Shown here: piece by piece, positions 44,487 to 56,588 of the stretch | Layout: each line of letters opens with the position of its first letter | Numbering within the stretch: position 1 is the stretch's first letter | Assembly (NCBI GenBank): GCA_029204225.1 | Contig: CM055092.1 | Coordinates: 14,904,059 to 14,968,058, forward strand | Length of the DNA: 64,000 nucleotides | Source: Diphasiastrum complanatum | Lineage: Eukaryota; Streptophyta; Lycopodiopsida; Lycopodiales; Lycopodiaceae | Direction: 5' to 3' | Notes under the pieces: generated by a model | Database searches by the model: none | What the model saw: the letters and a program-made list of their open reading frames with translations, nothing else | What the model was told of the DNA's origin: nothing | Translations under genes and position numbers: made by a program

Positions 44487-47400
44487 ATGTCTTCAATGGG
44501 TTCATCCTTGTTGGAACCAAGTGAAAGATTGACCACTTCAAATTATTCAATTTGGAAAATGAGGATGGAGTCCATCTTGATCCTTCAAGACGTGATGGAC
44601 ATAGTTCTTGTCCTTGAAGAAGAACCACAAGTTCTTCAAGAGGTTCAAAAATACAAAAAGAGAGCTAGGATGGCTCTCCACTACATTAAGATGAATGTCT
44701 CTAATGAGATATTGAGGGAGATAGGTACTTGTACAACAGCCAAAGAAGCTCGGGATTGTCTCAAGACTATCTATGAGGCTAAGAATACCTCTAGGCTTCT
44801 CACTCTTAGGAATCAAATCTTTCAAAGTAGCCAAAAGAGTGATGAGAGTGCATCTAGTTATGTTTTGAGAGTAAAAGATATTCATAGAGAGCTTGCTTGC
44901 TTTGGTGATTCCATCAATCAAAATGCGCTAGTTCAAGTCATTCTCAATGGCTTGAGAAGTGAATTTGATAAGCTTTTCCAATCCTATGCCATTAAGGAGG
45001 AGCTACCAAGTTTGGAGGCTCTCCAAAGTGTGCTAATTTCAGAACAATCAAGACAAGAGTACAAGCTCTTGAGGATGGACAAGCTTTCTCTCACTCATAA
45101 TGATGGCAAAGCTCTCTTTGCCAAGGATAAGCACAAAGGGAGGAGCAAGAACCAACATCAACAATCCTCAAGCAAGGACAAAGTCAAATACAAAGACAAA
45201 GATGAGGAGGAAGATGATTCCTCTAATGCTTCATCATCCAAGCTCAAGAAGGAGAAGATCAAGTGCTTTTATTGTTGTAAGAAAGGTCATTATGCCACCA
45301 CTTGCTTCAAAAAGAAGAATCAACTCAAGCAAGCCAATATTACCAATGAGAAGGAAGACACTATTGCAAGTGATGGAGAGGGATCTCTTATGGTCTCTAG
45401 TTTCTCATCTACTCCTTTCAAGAAGGACGGCCTATGGTATATTGATAGTGGAGCCTCTTCACATATGTGTAGCTCCAAGGACTCTTTCTCTTCTATTGCA
45501 CCTTATGATGGAGTGAAGAAATCAATATACACTGCAAATGATTTTGAATGTCCTATTGAAGGCATAGGGAACATTCCCTTGAAGCTTGCATCCCCTAAAG
45601 TTCTTTCGCTCTCTAGAGTTCTTTATGTACCTAAGCTTACCAAGAATCTTATTAGTGTTGGCTAATTGCTTGATAATGGCCTTGATGTAAAATTCAATGT
45701 TGATACTTGCACTATCAAGAAGAATGATGAGATACTTGCATTAGGATCTAGATTTGGTGGCATCTATAAAATAGATCCAAATGAGTATGTGAATGCTTGT
45801 AATGTTGCTCTTGTGAACAAGCTCTCTATGGAGGAATTATGGCATAGGAGGTTGGGACATCCCAACTACAAATCCATGCTCTCTATGATCAAAGAAGCCA
45901 AAGCTATTGGCTTGCCAAAGTCACTCTCCAAGGAGATCAAGTCTCGTGAGGCTTGTGTTATTGCTAAATGTCACAAAAAGCCATTTACAAGAACTTCTAT
46001 CAGGCATCCTTTGGAGTTAATCCACTCGGATGTGCATTTCTCATCAACTACAAGCAAGGGAGGAGCCACTTGTTTTGTTACTTTCATAGATGATTACACA
46101 AGATTCACTTGGATATATCTTCTTGCTTCTAAATCTATGGTGTTTGATCATTTCCTTATTTTCAAAGCTTATGTAGAGAAGCAATTCTCATTCAAGATTA
46201 AAGCTCTTAGAAGTGATGGAGGTGGTGAATATATCTCCAATAAATTTCAAGATTTTTGTGAGCTTGAAGGCATTAAAAGAGAGTTTTCTTGTGCCTACTC
46301 TCCATCTCAAAATGAAGTGGCCGAGAGAAAGAATAGATCTCTATGTGAATGTGCAAAATCTATGAGAATTGAGGCATCTTTGCCCGAAGATTTTTGGGGA
46401 GAAGCCATTAATTGTGCAAATTATCTTTGCAATAGGCTCCCACATATAGCTCTTGGAGGAAAGTCACCATATGAAATCTTATTTTTGAAGAAGCCTAAGG
46501 TTGATCACCTTAGAGTTTTTGGATGCTTATGCTTTGTCCATATTCCCTTGGAAACAAGGAAGAAGGAAGATCCTAGTGCATGCAAATGGATCATGGTTGG
46601 ATACTCATCCACCAAGAAGGCCTATAGAGTCTTTATACTCTCTACTTCTCAAGTTATTGAAAGTAGAGATGTTGTCTTTCATGAAGATCAACACTCATCA
46701 TTTGAAGAGGCCGAGATCAAGAAATCTATGGATGCATCATCAATTATTGATTTTGAAGACAATCATGATGTGATGGGGTCGAGATTTGAAGAAGACTCTC
46801 CTCGGATTTTTTCACCAAGAAGATCCATGAGAGATACATCCGAGCCTAAGAGGCTCTCATATGTTGACAAAGGCAAACAAGTGGATCTTGATTCCACTAA
46901 TTATGTTTTTTATGTCTCTCATGAAGTGCCAAAGAATGTACAAGAGGCACTCAATACCAAGGAGTGGTATGATGCCATGAAGCAAGAGTATGATGCATTG
47001 ATCACCAACAATACTTGGGAGCTTGTGGATCCTCCATCCAACAAGCATGTGATTGGTTGCAAATGGGTATTTCGGATCAAGTTCAATCATGATGGCACCA
47101 TTAACAAGCATAAAGCAAGATTATGTGCCAAAGGATTTTCTCAAATCCATGGTCTTGATTATGAGGAGACCTTTGCACCCGTTGCAAAGATGGTGACAAT
47201 AAGAATTCTTATTTCTCTTGCTTGTTTTTTCAAGTGGAAGGTGTTCCAATTAGATGTATGCAATGCTTTTCTAAATGGTTATCTTGAGGAGGAGATCTAT
47301 ATGGAACAACCTCAAGGATTCATCAAGGATGAGTCCAAAGTGTGCTTGCTCTTCAAAAGTCTTTATGGACTCAAGCAAGCACCAAGATCATGGTATTCAA

Positions 47401-48467
47401 GACTTAACTCTTTTCTTATCTCACTAGGATTTACTCTTAGTGACTATGATCCTTCCATGTATCTAAAGTTTGTTGATAGCAATATTGTCATTCTTCTAAT
47501 TTATGTTGATGACATTATTCTTTGTGGAAGTTGTATCAAGCTAGTTGATGAAACCAAGCTAGCACTTGGATGTGAGTTTAAAATGCAAGATCTAGGAGAG
47601 ATGCATTACATCCTAGGCCTAGAAATTGATTTTTATGAAAATCATGTCTTTATATGCCAATCTAGATATGCTCACTCTATGTTGAAAAAATTCCATATGG
47701 AAAATTCTAAGAGTATAGATACTCCAATGGAGCAAATTGTAAAAGATCCTAATAAAGGTGATGAAAGATCCTTTGAGGACATCACACTTTTTAGGAGTCT
47801 TGTAGGCTCCTTGATTTGGCTTACCATTACTAGGCCCGATCTAAGTTCTTGTGTGCACAAATTGAGTCAATTTATGCAAGATCCTAAGATCTATCATTGG
47901 AAGATGGCCAAGAGGATTCTAAGATATGTATCTTCATCTTGTGATTATGGTCTACTCTATAAAAGTGAAGATCTATCCATTATTGGCTACTCGGATTCGG
48001 ACTTTGCAAGTGACAAGATGGATCAAAAGTCTATTAGTGCATACACTATCTTTCTTGGAGGCAATCTAATATCTTGGCTTTCCAAAAAGCAAGATACTAT
48101 ATCTCTCTCTTCATGTGAGGCCGAGTACAAAGCACTCACTACAACTACCAAAGAAGTGCTTTGGATCAAGAGGTTATTGATGGAGCTAAAGTGCATCAAG
48201 GAGGATGATCTACCAATGATCAAGTGTGATAACATCTCGGCCCAAGATCTTGCCAATAATACCATATTTCATGCAAGAAGCAAGCACATAGAAGTGGCAC
48301 ACCATTTTGTGAGATAAAAGCTTATTGGAGGAGAAATCTATTTGGAGCATGTCAACTCGTCCTCTTGTATTGCCGATCTACTCACCAAGCCTTTGAGCAA
48401 AAGTGCTTTCATCAAGCATAGATCTAATCTTGGAGTTATATCAAGATCAATGCTCAAATCTTCATAG
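44487..48467 (+). pseudogene. Element B gag-pol polyprotein, two nonsense codons
   Basis: Starts MSSMGSSLLEPSERL (44487) and ends TAG at 48467 in one frame of about 1,327 codons. It is interrupted by TAA at 45663 (A has CAA) and TAA at 48315 (A has GAA). Domain order equals that of A: UBN2-type gag, zinc knuckle CFYCCKKGHYATTC, protease DSGASSHM, GAG-pre-integrase LWHRRLGHP, integrase, RT with YVDD and RNase H. One zinc ligand of the integrase HHCC finger is lost: A has KPCEAC, B has KSREAC. A TGG is present where A has TGA, so the defects of A and B do not overlap. It was probably inserted recently. Confidence 0.93.
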
Positions 48468-48485
48468 ATAATCTTTTAGGTGGAG

Positions 48486-48979
48486 TGTGAAGAATTGAAA
48501 AAGATTATCTATGTTAGATATAGGGGTCTTATGTTTTTTACATCAAGCATCTAGGTGTAGGATGTTGATAGGAATAAATTTGTCATAGATGGCAAATTAT
48601 GCATTTCCACTTGTAATGCCACTATTGAGCCAAAATAGAGTAAGAGACTAAACATGTGCCAATTAGAGTGTAGACAAGTGTAAATCATCTGTTTGATGAA
48701 TTCCAAGAGGTCCAATAGGATTTAGAGGTGGAACCTTGTGAGGTCCAATAGGAAATTGAGGTGTGCTTGAATATAGTCCAATAGAATTAAGAGGTGCATG
48801 GATCAATGATCCAATAGGATCAAGAGGTGACAAAATATGGTCCAATCATAGTTAAGCATAGTGGTAGCTCGTGGACCTACTAGTATCATTGTACTCCTCA
48901 TTTTGAATCTAATTGATTTGGTGATTTCATGGATATTGTGAGTTATTGGATTTCTAGCTTTCTCTCTCTACCCGAGAGC
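48486..48979 (+). repeat. Element B 3' LTR, truncated at 494 bp
   Basis: Starts after the purine tract TTTTAGGTGGAG. It ends at cccgagagc, where the other LTR copies continue with tcatgatgc. Confidence 0.9.
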
Positions 48980-49178
48980 GGGATCTTCGCTCCAGAGATC
49001 TAGTCCTTATGTATAAAATCAAGGCGATCAAGGGAAAGTTAAAATTCACAGGTGAAGGTCCTTATCGGATCGAGGAAATATTTAATCATGGAGCTATGAA
49101 TTTGGAAAGCTAGATGGGACACCATTCGATACACCCATCAATGGTAGCCGGTTGCACAAGTACTGGCCACCACAGTAA
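48980..49178 (+). pseudogene. C-terminal end of a Ty3/gypsy integrase
   Basis: Reads DLVLMYKIKAIKGKLKFTGE then GPYRIEEIFNHGAMNLE, and after a frame change KLDGTPFDTPINGSRLHKYW, ending TAA at 49178. This is the SH3-like C-terminal tail of gypsy integrases (L-R/Y-K, KLxxxxxGPYxI, G-x-x-L..D). It shows that the DNA joined to element B is the last part of a plus-strand gypsy pol. Confidence 0.8.
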
Positions 49179-49930
49179 GAGAGATCCAGATTGGTGATGG
49201 CACGTTACAAAAAGCTATTCAGCTAAACCATCACCACTAGACCTAGGAAGATCAAGCCAAATCAAGCTAGATCCATCAAGATTTGGCCAGATCTGGCAAG
49301 ATCGAGAAAATCCATCAGAATCCAAGGAGGATCCAGATCTAGATAGGATCAAGAAGGAAGCAGATCATCAGATTGACTGATGGATCTGTTACCAAGTATC
49401 CATCAGAACAGTGAAATTAGCCTGCCTACATGGTTTGATCTTGAAAATTCAATCACAGGAACAAGTTGTGCGAGAGTTCACTTCTTGCGAGAGTAGAATC
49501 CTTGCAGACAGCCTGAACCCTCACAGAACCTTCACATAGCACCAAATTACCTTATGAACTCTCGTAGACTTCCCTGAGGTCTTAGAATTCTGGGAAGAAG
49601 GTGCATGCCAAAATTTGGGTGGAACTGAACAAGGAAAGTGGATTTCACCTAATACGCACTCTAAATTTTGCTATATAAGGGCTGAATTTGAGTCATTTGT
49701 CACCTTTGCTAGCGAAGCTCTGCCGAAATTTACACTGAAATTACTAAGTTCTTTGTTTGCGACCAAACTTCCTACCAGCTATCATTTGCTCATACTGAAC
49801 ACTGATATGTGCTCTGAACTATAGCACTTGTCATCTAACACTCGTGATTCACAGTTTTTGTCGTTTTCACATCTTTTTAACTTTTCCATCGTTTTTCCTA
49901 CTTTTTTGACCTTTAATCATCACTGCTAAC
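49179..49930. other. Spacer between gypsy pol end and extra ORF
   Basis: About 750 bases with no gene. 49230-49400 is rich in gatcaag / gatccat repeats. A 69-residue frame at 49615 has no recognisable domain. The end carries pyrimidine-rich DNA before the ATG at 49931. Confidence 0.5.
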
Positions 49931-52205
49931 ATGGCCTCCTCATCCTTTGAAGACTCTGGCACCAAGTAGGTGATCCAGCGTGAAATCCCCGAGGCCACAC
50001 AGATTTGGCCCTTACCCTCTGACGCTCCGATCCAACCATGGCTGCAGACAGCCGGCCCACTTCTAGAGGCAATGGATTTTTACCCGGTGTTTTTTCATTC
50101 TGAGATTATCATGGGCCTCGCCCTTCACGCTTACACCACCTGGGACAAGGAAAAGACTCGCTTTCACTTCTTGTACCAAGATACCACATACAAGGTTAGG
50201 ATTAATGCAGACTCGATGAACACCATTGGCATTATGTCCGGTTATCGTCAACCCATCTCCCATCGCCACACCAAAACTCCGATCAAACCGTTCGTCACCC
50301 AAACCGCACCAGAAATCCCAATCTAGACTAACAATGGTTACCTGATAGATGCTATCATGGAACCGGTCATTCAGGCCGTTGCGCATCTGTTGAATAACTT
50401 TTTGGTTATTTCAACATTTCGCAAGGACAGAATCCAGTCTAAGATGTTGAGTCAGATAGTGGAATCCTTTCTGGAATTCCCTGGCCCCTCAGTTGTGCCA
50501 TACGACTAGCATAGCTTTCTCATTTGTGAACTAACCAACTCCATCAAACCCAACAACCGTGAGTGTATCACAGTAGGCTTCCTGTTGTGTAACTTTGCCT
50601 GCGCACTTCTCGAGGCAAAAGTGCACAATTTTCAACACTCATCTCTTTTGTCCACCCAAGTGCCACACACTAATCTTTATCCGCCATCCCAAGCATCCAC
50701 CTCCTCCCAACCTGCAGTTATTAACACAACGGCCAGCAAACGAATGCGTGGTGCTGCCTCTACATCCTCATCTCCACCTACTACCCAAAGATGTGCCTCC
50801 ACTACCGCACTAACCACTCCATCAACCACCGCCACTTCTTCTTTCGTGCAACCCCCCACTCCAATCTCTGTTGTCGCTACCTCTCTTCTTGTTTCATCCA
50901 CAACTATTTTTGTGTCCATCCCCGTTTCCTCTGTTGATACCACTCCTATCTATATTCCATTATCCACTACTCCGTCCATCACCATCGCATCCTCCATCAC
51001 TCTTGCCGCCACCGTTGCTTCCATCCCAATCAATCCTTATGATTCTCAATTGTCTCCAGACACTCTGGCGTGGATGCAAGTCATCAATTTTTCACCCCCA
51101 TGTCAAACACTCTCTGCTCCATCCTCACATTCTTCCATACTCCACACCACCCTTCAGTTCCCCTCTGTTCCTCCCATCCTCTCGTTCGGACAAACCGTCC
51201 TTGTCCCTGTTTCCACAATTGCTTCTCAAACCCCACCTGCTTCGCCAACAAAGGTTGTCGAGGGCAACCAACCGTTGCATGATGACACATTTGTCCAACC
51301 AGTTTTTGTACCATTGCCAGATCGGACTGATCCTACCACCCCAGATGGCATCAGGTCCAATGAGAACTTGATAGAAGATGATGACGACGGTACTCCACAA
51401 GTCGTCGGGGCCGATACAACACAAGCCCCTACCAGTGCCAGTTTACCGGCTGCTCTCACAAACCTAACGACGACGTACCAGACTCTGGAAAAATACATCC
51501 TAGATGCGGTAGTGGCCAAAGCTATCTTGGAAAGCAGGGTACTACATCTGGCAACAAGCAACACATAGCTGCGAGCAGAACTCACCAAGCTGTAGCGCGA
51601 GCTGATTTTGACTTAGCAACATGAACAAGAAGGGCACCAGGAGATCGCTAAGCTATAGCAAAAGGAGGAGGGCCTCAATAATTATATCCAAAGCCTCTCC
51701 AAAGCATTGACAGAGGCCTCCACGAAGGTGCGGGAGCTTCAATCCAAAGCGTCCCAATGGCTTGCTCCCATCCAAACGCAACTAAACCTTTTGGAAGCAG
51801 AGAATATGTGCCTGGGGATGGACGTCAAAGCCCTACAAGATGAAAAGCTCGCCTGGTTAGCTCAACCTGCACCAAACTCAAGGCGTCAGGTGCAGGCTTA
51901 TAGCCAAACCTTAAATAGCTACCAAACAGAGTTCAACAAATATCAGACAAGTGCAACTCACGAGCTCGTCCAGGCCAAACAAGCCCTCAAGGCTTGCCAG
52001 AAATTCATGGAAACAAAGGCTCAGCCCACCCCCGTGGTAATTTCACTACCACCTAATTTTGACATTGCACAGGCCTGTACCAGCCAAGACCAAAGCCAGC
52101 AGGAAGTAGAGGGATTCACCCAAGATCAAGGGTTCGAAGGCCAAGACCAAGGACAAACGGATACGACTGCTGAGACGCAAGACCAGGGCCAAGGCATAGT
52201 GTTGC
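49931..52205 (+). pseudogene. Extra ORF downstream of gypsy pol, riddled with TAG only
   Basis: One frame of about 758 codons from MASSSFEDSG (49931) to the junction near 52205. It is interrupted by seven stops, all TAG: 49967, 50324, 50507, 51566, 51593, 51614 and 51656. Layout: an N-terminal folded region of about 230 residues (FHFLYQDTTYKVRINADS, FRKDRIQSKMLSQIVESFLE), a Pro/Ser/Thr-rich linker (about 50660-51450), and a long Gln/Glu/Lys coiled coil (51470-52040) with a Gln-rich tail. The N part vaguely recalls plant putative-transposon proteins found with gypsy elements. I cannot name it. A sense ORF between integrase and 3' LTR is where env-like genes sit in some plant gypsy lineages. 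No signal peptide or membrane span is visible here. Confidence 0.7.
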
Positions 52206-55200
52206 AGAGTGAATTGGACCAATATAATCCAATCCCCATTTTTTGAACGGTGCTTGGGCTAAGACTGGGTGCAGTAGATCATAGTTTAATCTCGTTGCCC
52301 TTTGGCACACATCGCACATTTTCAAGTATTCCTCTGTGTCTTTATGAATCTTTGGCCACCAACATCCTGATTGCAGGATCTTGCGAACTATAATGTCAGA
52401 TGCAAAATGACCTCCACCCATGCCTTCATGTGAAAGCGAAATGATCTGGGTGGTCTCATGAAGAAGAATACACCGTTGAAGAATTCCGTCTGGACCTCTT
52501 CAGTACAACTGGCCGGCAATCAGCTGATAAGGTCTAGCTTTCAAGATCAATTTCTGTTGTTCCGCCTTTGGTAGTGATTTGTCTGGTTGGCCCCGCATTA
52601 GATATTCAACAATGTCGGCAGCCCATTCTGGTACTGTATCCACGTAAAATAAGGTAGCATCTGCCAACTCATCATCGAGTTGGGTTGCAATCTCCTTTTA
52701 CTTGATTCGTGACACATGATCTGCCGTGTAGTGTTGTTTTCCCTTGCGAACTACTATTCGAAAATCAAATTCCAACAACAACAGGAGCCATATGGTGATT
52801 CTCCTGGTGTTGCAAGTTTTAGTAACGAGATATAGTAGGGTTGATGGTCCGTATAAAAAGAAAAATGTGTGGCCATCAAATAGTGTCGAAACTTCTTAAT
52901 CGCATATATTCATTGCCAGTGCTTCTCGCTCTGTGGTTGAATAATTCATTTCGGTATCACTGAGCTGTTGGCTTGCAAATCGGATTGGAAAATCCTTTTT
53001 GTGTTCACCTGTCTGGGTTAAGACTACTCCAACTGCATACTTCGATGCGTCTGTATGCACGTGGAACTCAATGGACCAATTGGGTGGTCGTAGGATTGGT
53101 GTTGAGACCAATGCATCCTTAATCTTCTAGAAAACCTTTAGAGCTTCCTCATTCCAATGTGGATCCATTGTGAGCTTGTAAATTGGTCTGGCTAACTCCG
53201 CAAAATCAAAAATGAAGATCCTATAATAGTTAGCATGACCCATGAAAATGTAGACCTCGCGGATCGTCCCGGTGGTGGTAGATCAACAATGATCCTGATC
53301 TTTGATAGATATGTGGCAATCCCGTGTCTTGACACTATATGGCCGAGTATCAAGCCATGTGTCACCTAGAATTGACATTTTTCTGGATTCAGGGAGATAT
53401 GGTATTCACGGCATTTTTGTAGCACCTTCTCCAAATTAGATAAGTGTTCTGAATCTGGTCCATGCACGCACGGATCGTCCAGAAAAATTTCCAGAAATTT
53501 TTGCAAACAATTTTTGAATGCCGCCTGCATGACTCACTGGAAAGTGCTTGGGGCATTGCAAAGTCCGAATGGCATCACTTTATAGGCATAAGCTCCCCAT
53601 TCCGTGGCGAATGTTGTCTTGTGCTGGTCCTGGGGGGCTATTCTCACATGGTTGTAGCCGCTGAAGCCGTCTAGAAAATTGTAGGCTTCATCACCAGCTA
53701 CTCTATCGCGGACACTTTTCGTAAATGGTAAAGGAAAATGGTCCTTCTTGGTGACTACATTAAGCGTCTTCAGATTCACACAGATACACATTTTGCCATT
53801 ATTCTTGGGTACTATAACTATCGGCGATACCCATTCCGTGTGCTCGATTTCGTAAATGAAATCTGCATCCATAAGTTTCTGCAACTCTTGCTTGATCAGT
53901 TCTGTATAATTCGGGTTGAAGCGGTAGTAACGGCTTATCTTGGGGACTGCTCCATCCACCAAAGGTATGGTGTGTTGGACTACTGTTGGTGGAATGCCCT
54001 TTAGGTCACTATAGCTCCAGGCAAAACAGTCTTTATATTCCACCAACAAGGATCGTAGTCTCTTGAACTGCGTCGGTGTTAACTGCTCTCCCACATGCAC
54101 TATCCTTTCTTCTTCTCCTGGTTCTGCAAGATTCATCGGTTGTGTTCGCGCAGGTCCCTCGAAGACTTGTTCCACTGGTGCCTGACTTTGATCAGGTGCA
54201 CGTTGGACTTGCGTCATCATGATTACCACCTCGTCCAATGTATAATTCTTGAAAGTATCAGGCATCTCATGAACTGGAGCTCGTCGAGATTTCTCTTTTA
54301 GCATATTGAACTTTGCCCGACTGGTCAATTTTTTATTTTCTGTCACTTGTGTAGAAGATGACGTTGTATCTGAGTCCAACTTGATTCACTTCAAGGAATC
54401 CAACACCTTCTTCTTGTCCTTTTTTGTCATTTTGATGGGTTCATCCTTGTTGTCTTTCTTTGGGACTGTTGTGACATTCGCCTCATGGTTGCGAATATTA
54501 ACGTCTACTATAGCTATTGCCTCTTCGGGTAGGTCACTCCATCAGATCACTTGGTTGTAGCATTGCTTCAACTGATTCTTCTTATTCGCAGGTGCCTTGG
54601 GTGGATCGATCCTTGAGACTTTCGCCATAGCAGACCTTTGTGGTGGTTGAGCTGGTACCTTCTTGGTTCCGTAATGATCTGGGTCCATGTGGTGTAGGAC
54701 TTATTCATCAGTCAGCTCAATCTCCTTATTATAAGTTAGAGCATGTTGCCAAGGGACTAGATCATCGTCCACTGGGTTCTCAATCGGCTCCGCTGACAGC
54801 CATGCTATGTTTATCATATTCACTCCAAATGTGATTGGTGTGTCCATAGTATAACATTTGGGTGAAGATGTACTCGGTTCTGGATCTGATTCATATTGAC
54901 ATGCCTAGCAGCCAATAGTTGCTAATGCATCCGTCCATCTCATGATATCCGTCTCTGAATGATAGTGACCTCCCTTGGCTGGCCTTGAACGATCAATCGT
55001 ATGATCTGTCATGGATGATCCGTCATCAGCTTTGGATGCAATAGGTTTCACCGCCCATGTGGTTGGATCTACCTTTACAGCCTATTCTCTGTTCTCAAAG
55101 GTGAATTTTCCTGTACCCCAATTGTGTACTACTTGCGTAGCCCTCAACCATGGTCTTCCTAGTAAAATATGGTATGCAGATGGAGATTCAGGTATATCCA

Positions 55201-55738
55201 TGACCACAAAAGTAATCACATACTGCATGTCTGCTATCTTTATGGGAATATCAGCAACTACACCTTTTGGTTTCACATAGGATTGATCTGCTAACTTGAT
55301 GGCGAATCTGGCTGGCTTCAATCCTTGTAATCCCCATTTTTCGTACAAAGTAGTGGAGATTAGATTGACACCCGATCCTCCATCTACCACTGCCGCCTCG
55401 TCCCAATATCTCTTGTGTTTGATTGGAAAAGTGATGTTGTGTTCCTCACTTTCCCATGCTACTCCGATGTGGAGGACGTTACTTGTTTCATCATAGCCCG
55501 CACAATATATGGGCTCAAGCACTACTGGCTCCTCATCCGCCTTGGCCCATTTAGCTAGAAGGCTTTTCGCTTGTGGTGCAATCCGCAGTAGTTCTCCGAG
55601 GGGTAAACTAACGTGGCTTGACAACAAGAGTGTGAGCCTTTCAGTGCGTGGTTCCTCAGGCTCCACCATGTGAAAAGGTGGTTCATGTTGGTGCAACCGA
55701 TCATTCTGATCGGTGCATAATAGCCAAAGCCAAGCCAC
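52206..55738 (-). pseudogene. Gypsy pol: retropepsin, RT, RNase H and integrase zinc finger
   Basis: On the minus strand: retropepsin with VVDGGSGVNLIS and ILLGRPWLRAT (about 55400-55150), a Lys/Ser/Thr linker, pre-RT TQPMNLAEPGEEERIVHVG, and RT with CFAWSYSDLKGIP, HFPLPFTKSVRDRV, FLDGFSGYNHVRIA, PFGLCNAPSTFQ and IFLDDPCVHG (FLDD). A frameshift near 53270 leads to RNase H (DPHWNEEALKVF, FHVHTDASKYAVGVVL, about 53060) and YTDHQP, then HYTADH. The HHCC finger of integrase follows (HEGMGGGHFASDIIVRKIL, C-x2-C in CDVCQRA). PR and RT share one frame broken by roughly four TAG, three TGA and two TAA. The same family as the relics at 8.7-10 kb and 26.7-28.1 kb. Confidence 0.88.
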
Positions 55739-55790
55739 ATCATCCAGAGGTCGCGCACAAAATCTGCCAGTCGGGCCTTCCGGAGACCAA
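52206..55790 (-). mobile_element. Minus-strand Ty3/gypsy segment, PR-RT-RH-INT (N part)
   Basis: A pol fragment with no LTR on either side, embedded between two plus-strand ORFs. It stops inside the integrase at GLDYIGPI (about 52210). The right edge is near 55790, where plus-strand coding DNA takes over. Either a reverse-orientation insertion or an inversion would explain it. Confidence 0.75.
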
Positions 55791-55795
55791 AGTCC

Positions 55796-56542
55796 ATGGA
55801 GGAGAAAATCAACGAATTCCTATCAAAGTATCCCTACGGGTCATCAAGATGCGGCTGGCAGATATCGTTTTCAGCTCAGACAATAAAGGGCAAAGAACTG
55901 CAAGCATTACCCGCCCTCCCACCACAACCAGAGTGGCGTCAGCAGTTGTTTGAAAGAGACCCTACGACCATCAGGGCCTACGTGACGAGTCCGCAACAAT
56001 TACAGGTGAACGCGCACATCCTGCCATGTACACGACAATTCAAATGGACGAAATGCGGAACCCCTCTGGACAAGATCACACTGCAAAATTTTAATTGGCC
56101 GATCATACCATCAGAATATGGGTGGACTACGGATGTAGATGCCAGAAGGGCTCTCACCACGTTCGCAAATCAATATATCAACTGTCCTGATCCAACAGTC
56201 CGCACGGCAGCCACTTACGTCTGAGACTTAGAACATTTAATGGACATTGAAACAAAATGGGATGATTTTCTTCTCTCAATATTCTTTGATCCTAATAAGA
56301 CGCCAGCTTCCAACAAAGTTGAAGATCAGCTACCAGTCGCTCATGTATATTACCGAGCTGCATTCCTTGGAGATCCCTGGACGTGCCGATTCCAAGCATG
56401 GGTCGATCAAGAATGGCTGACAGGAGTCCACAAGTCCTTCCACACACCCAAGGACTCGAAGAAACTGGACCGTCTCAACTTCATGGAAGACGTTACGGGC
56501 TACCTAATCAACCAGAGGCGGGCAAAGCAGACGCTATACTAA
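55796..56542 (+). pseudogene. Unidentified ORF, 248 codons with one TGA
   Basis: Frame from MEEKINEFLSKYPYGS to TAA at 56542 with an in-frame TGA at 56222, where CGA (Arg) would read VRDLEHLMDI. It is GC-richer than its surroundings. Features: Gln/Pro-rich start, then WRQQLFERDPTTIRAYV, CGTPLDKITLQNFNWPIIP, DVDARRALTTFANQYINC, and a C-terminal half with DDFLLSIFFDP, PWTCRFQAWVDQEWL. No motif I can assign. It follows directly on the end of the reverse gypsy segment and precedes an LTR-like stretch. It may be part of an extra ORF of the plus-strand gypsy element or a captured gene fragment. Confidence 0.45.
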
Positions 56543-56588
56543 ACCGGCAGAGTGCTGAGGGACCGGCACTACTTTAGGCCTTGGGTCC

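Larger units (their letters stand above)
42995..48979 (+). mobile_element. Copia element B, near full length, sister copy of A
   Basis: The 5' LTR is 42995-43731 (737 bp, TGTGAAGAATTG...TTCAACA), followed by the primer site at 43732, leader, gag-pol and a 3' LTR from 48486 that breaks off at 48979 after 494 bp. The candidate target duplication on the left is GATAT (42990-42994); the right copy is lost. The two LTRs differ at roughly eleven positions over the shared 494 bp by eye. It inserted into the gag start of element G. Foreign gypsy DNA starts at 48980. Confidence 0.92.

Noticed and set aside
50585-51568. Separate Ser/Thr/Pro-rich secreted or mucin-like protein
   Set aside because: It is in the same frame as the flanking parts and is simply the linker of one interrupted ORF. 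The apparent start is a chance codon.
49931-52205. Alternative genetic code with TAG read as Gln
   Set aside because: Copia A and B use TAG as the terminal stop, keep CAG/CAA for Gln, and show no in-frame TAG. The TAG excess is confined to decayed gypsy-type ORFs.
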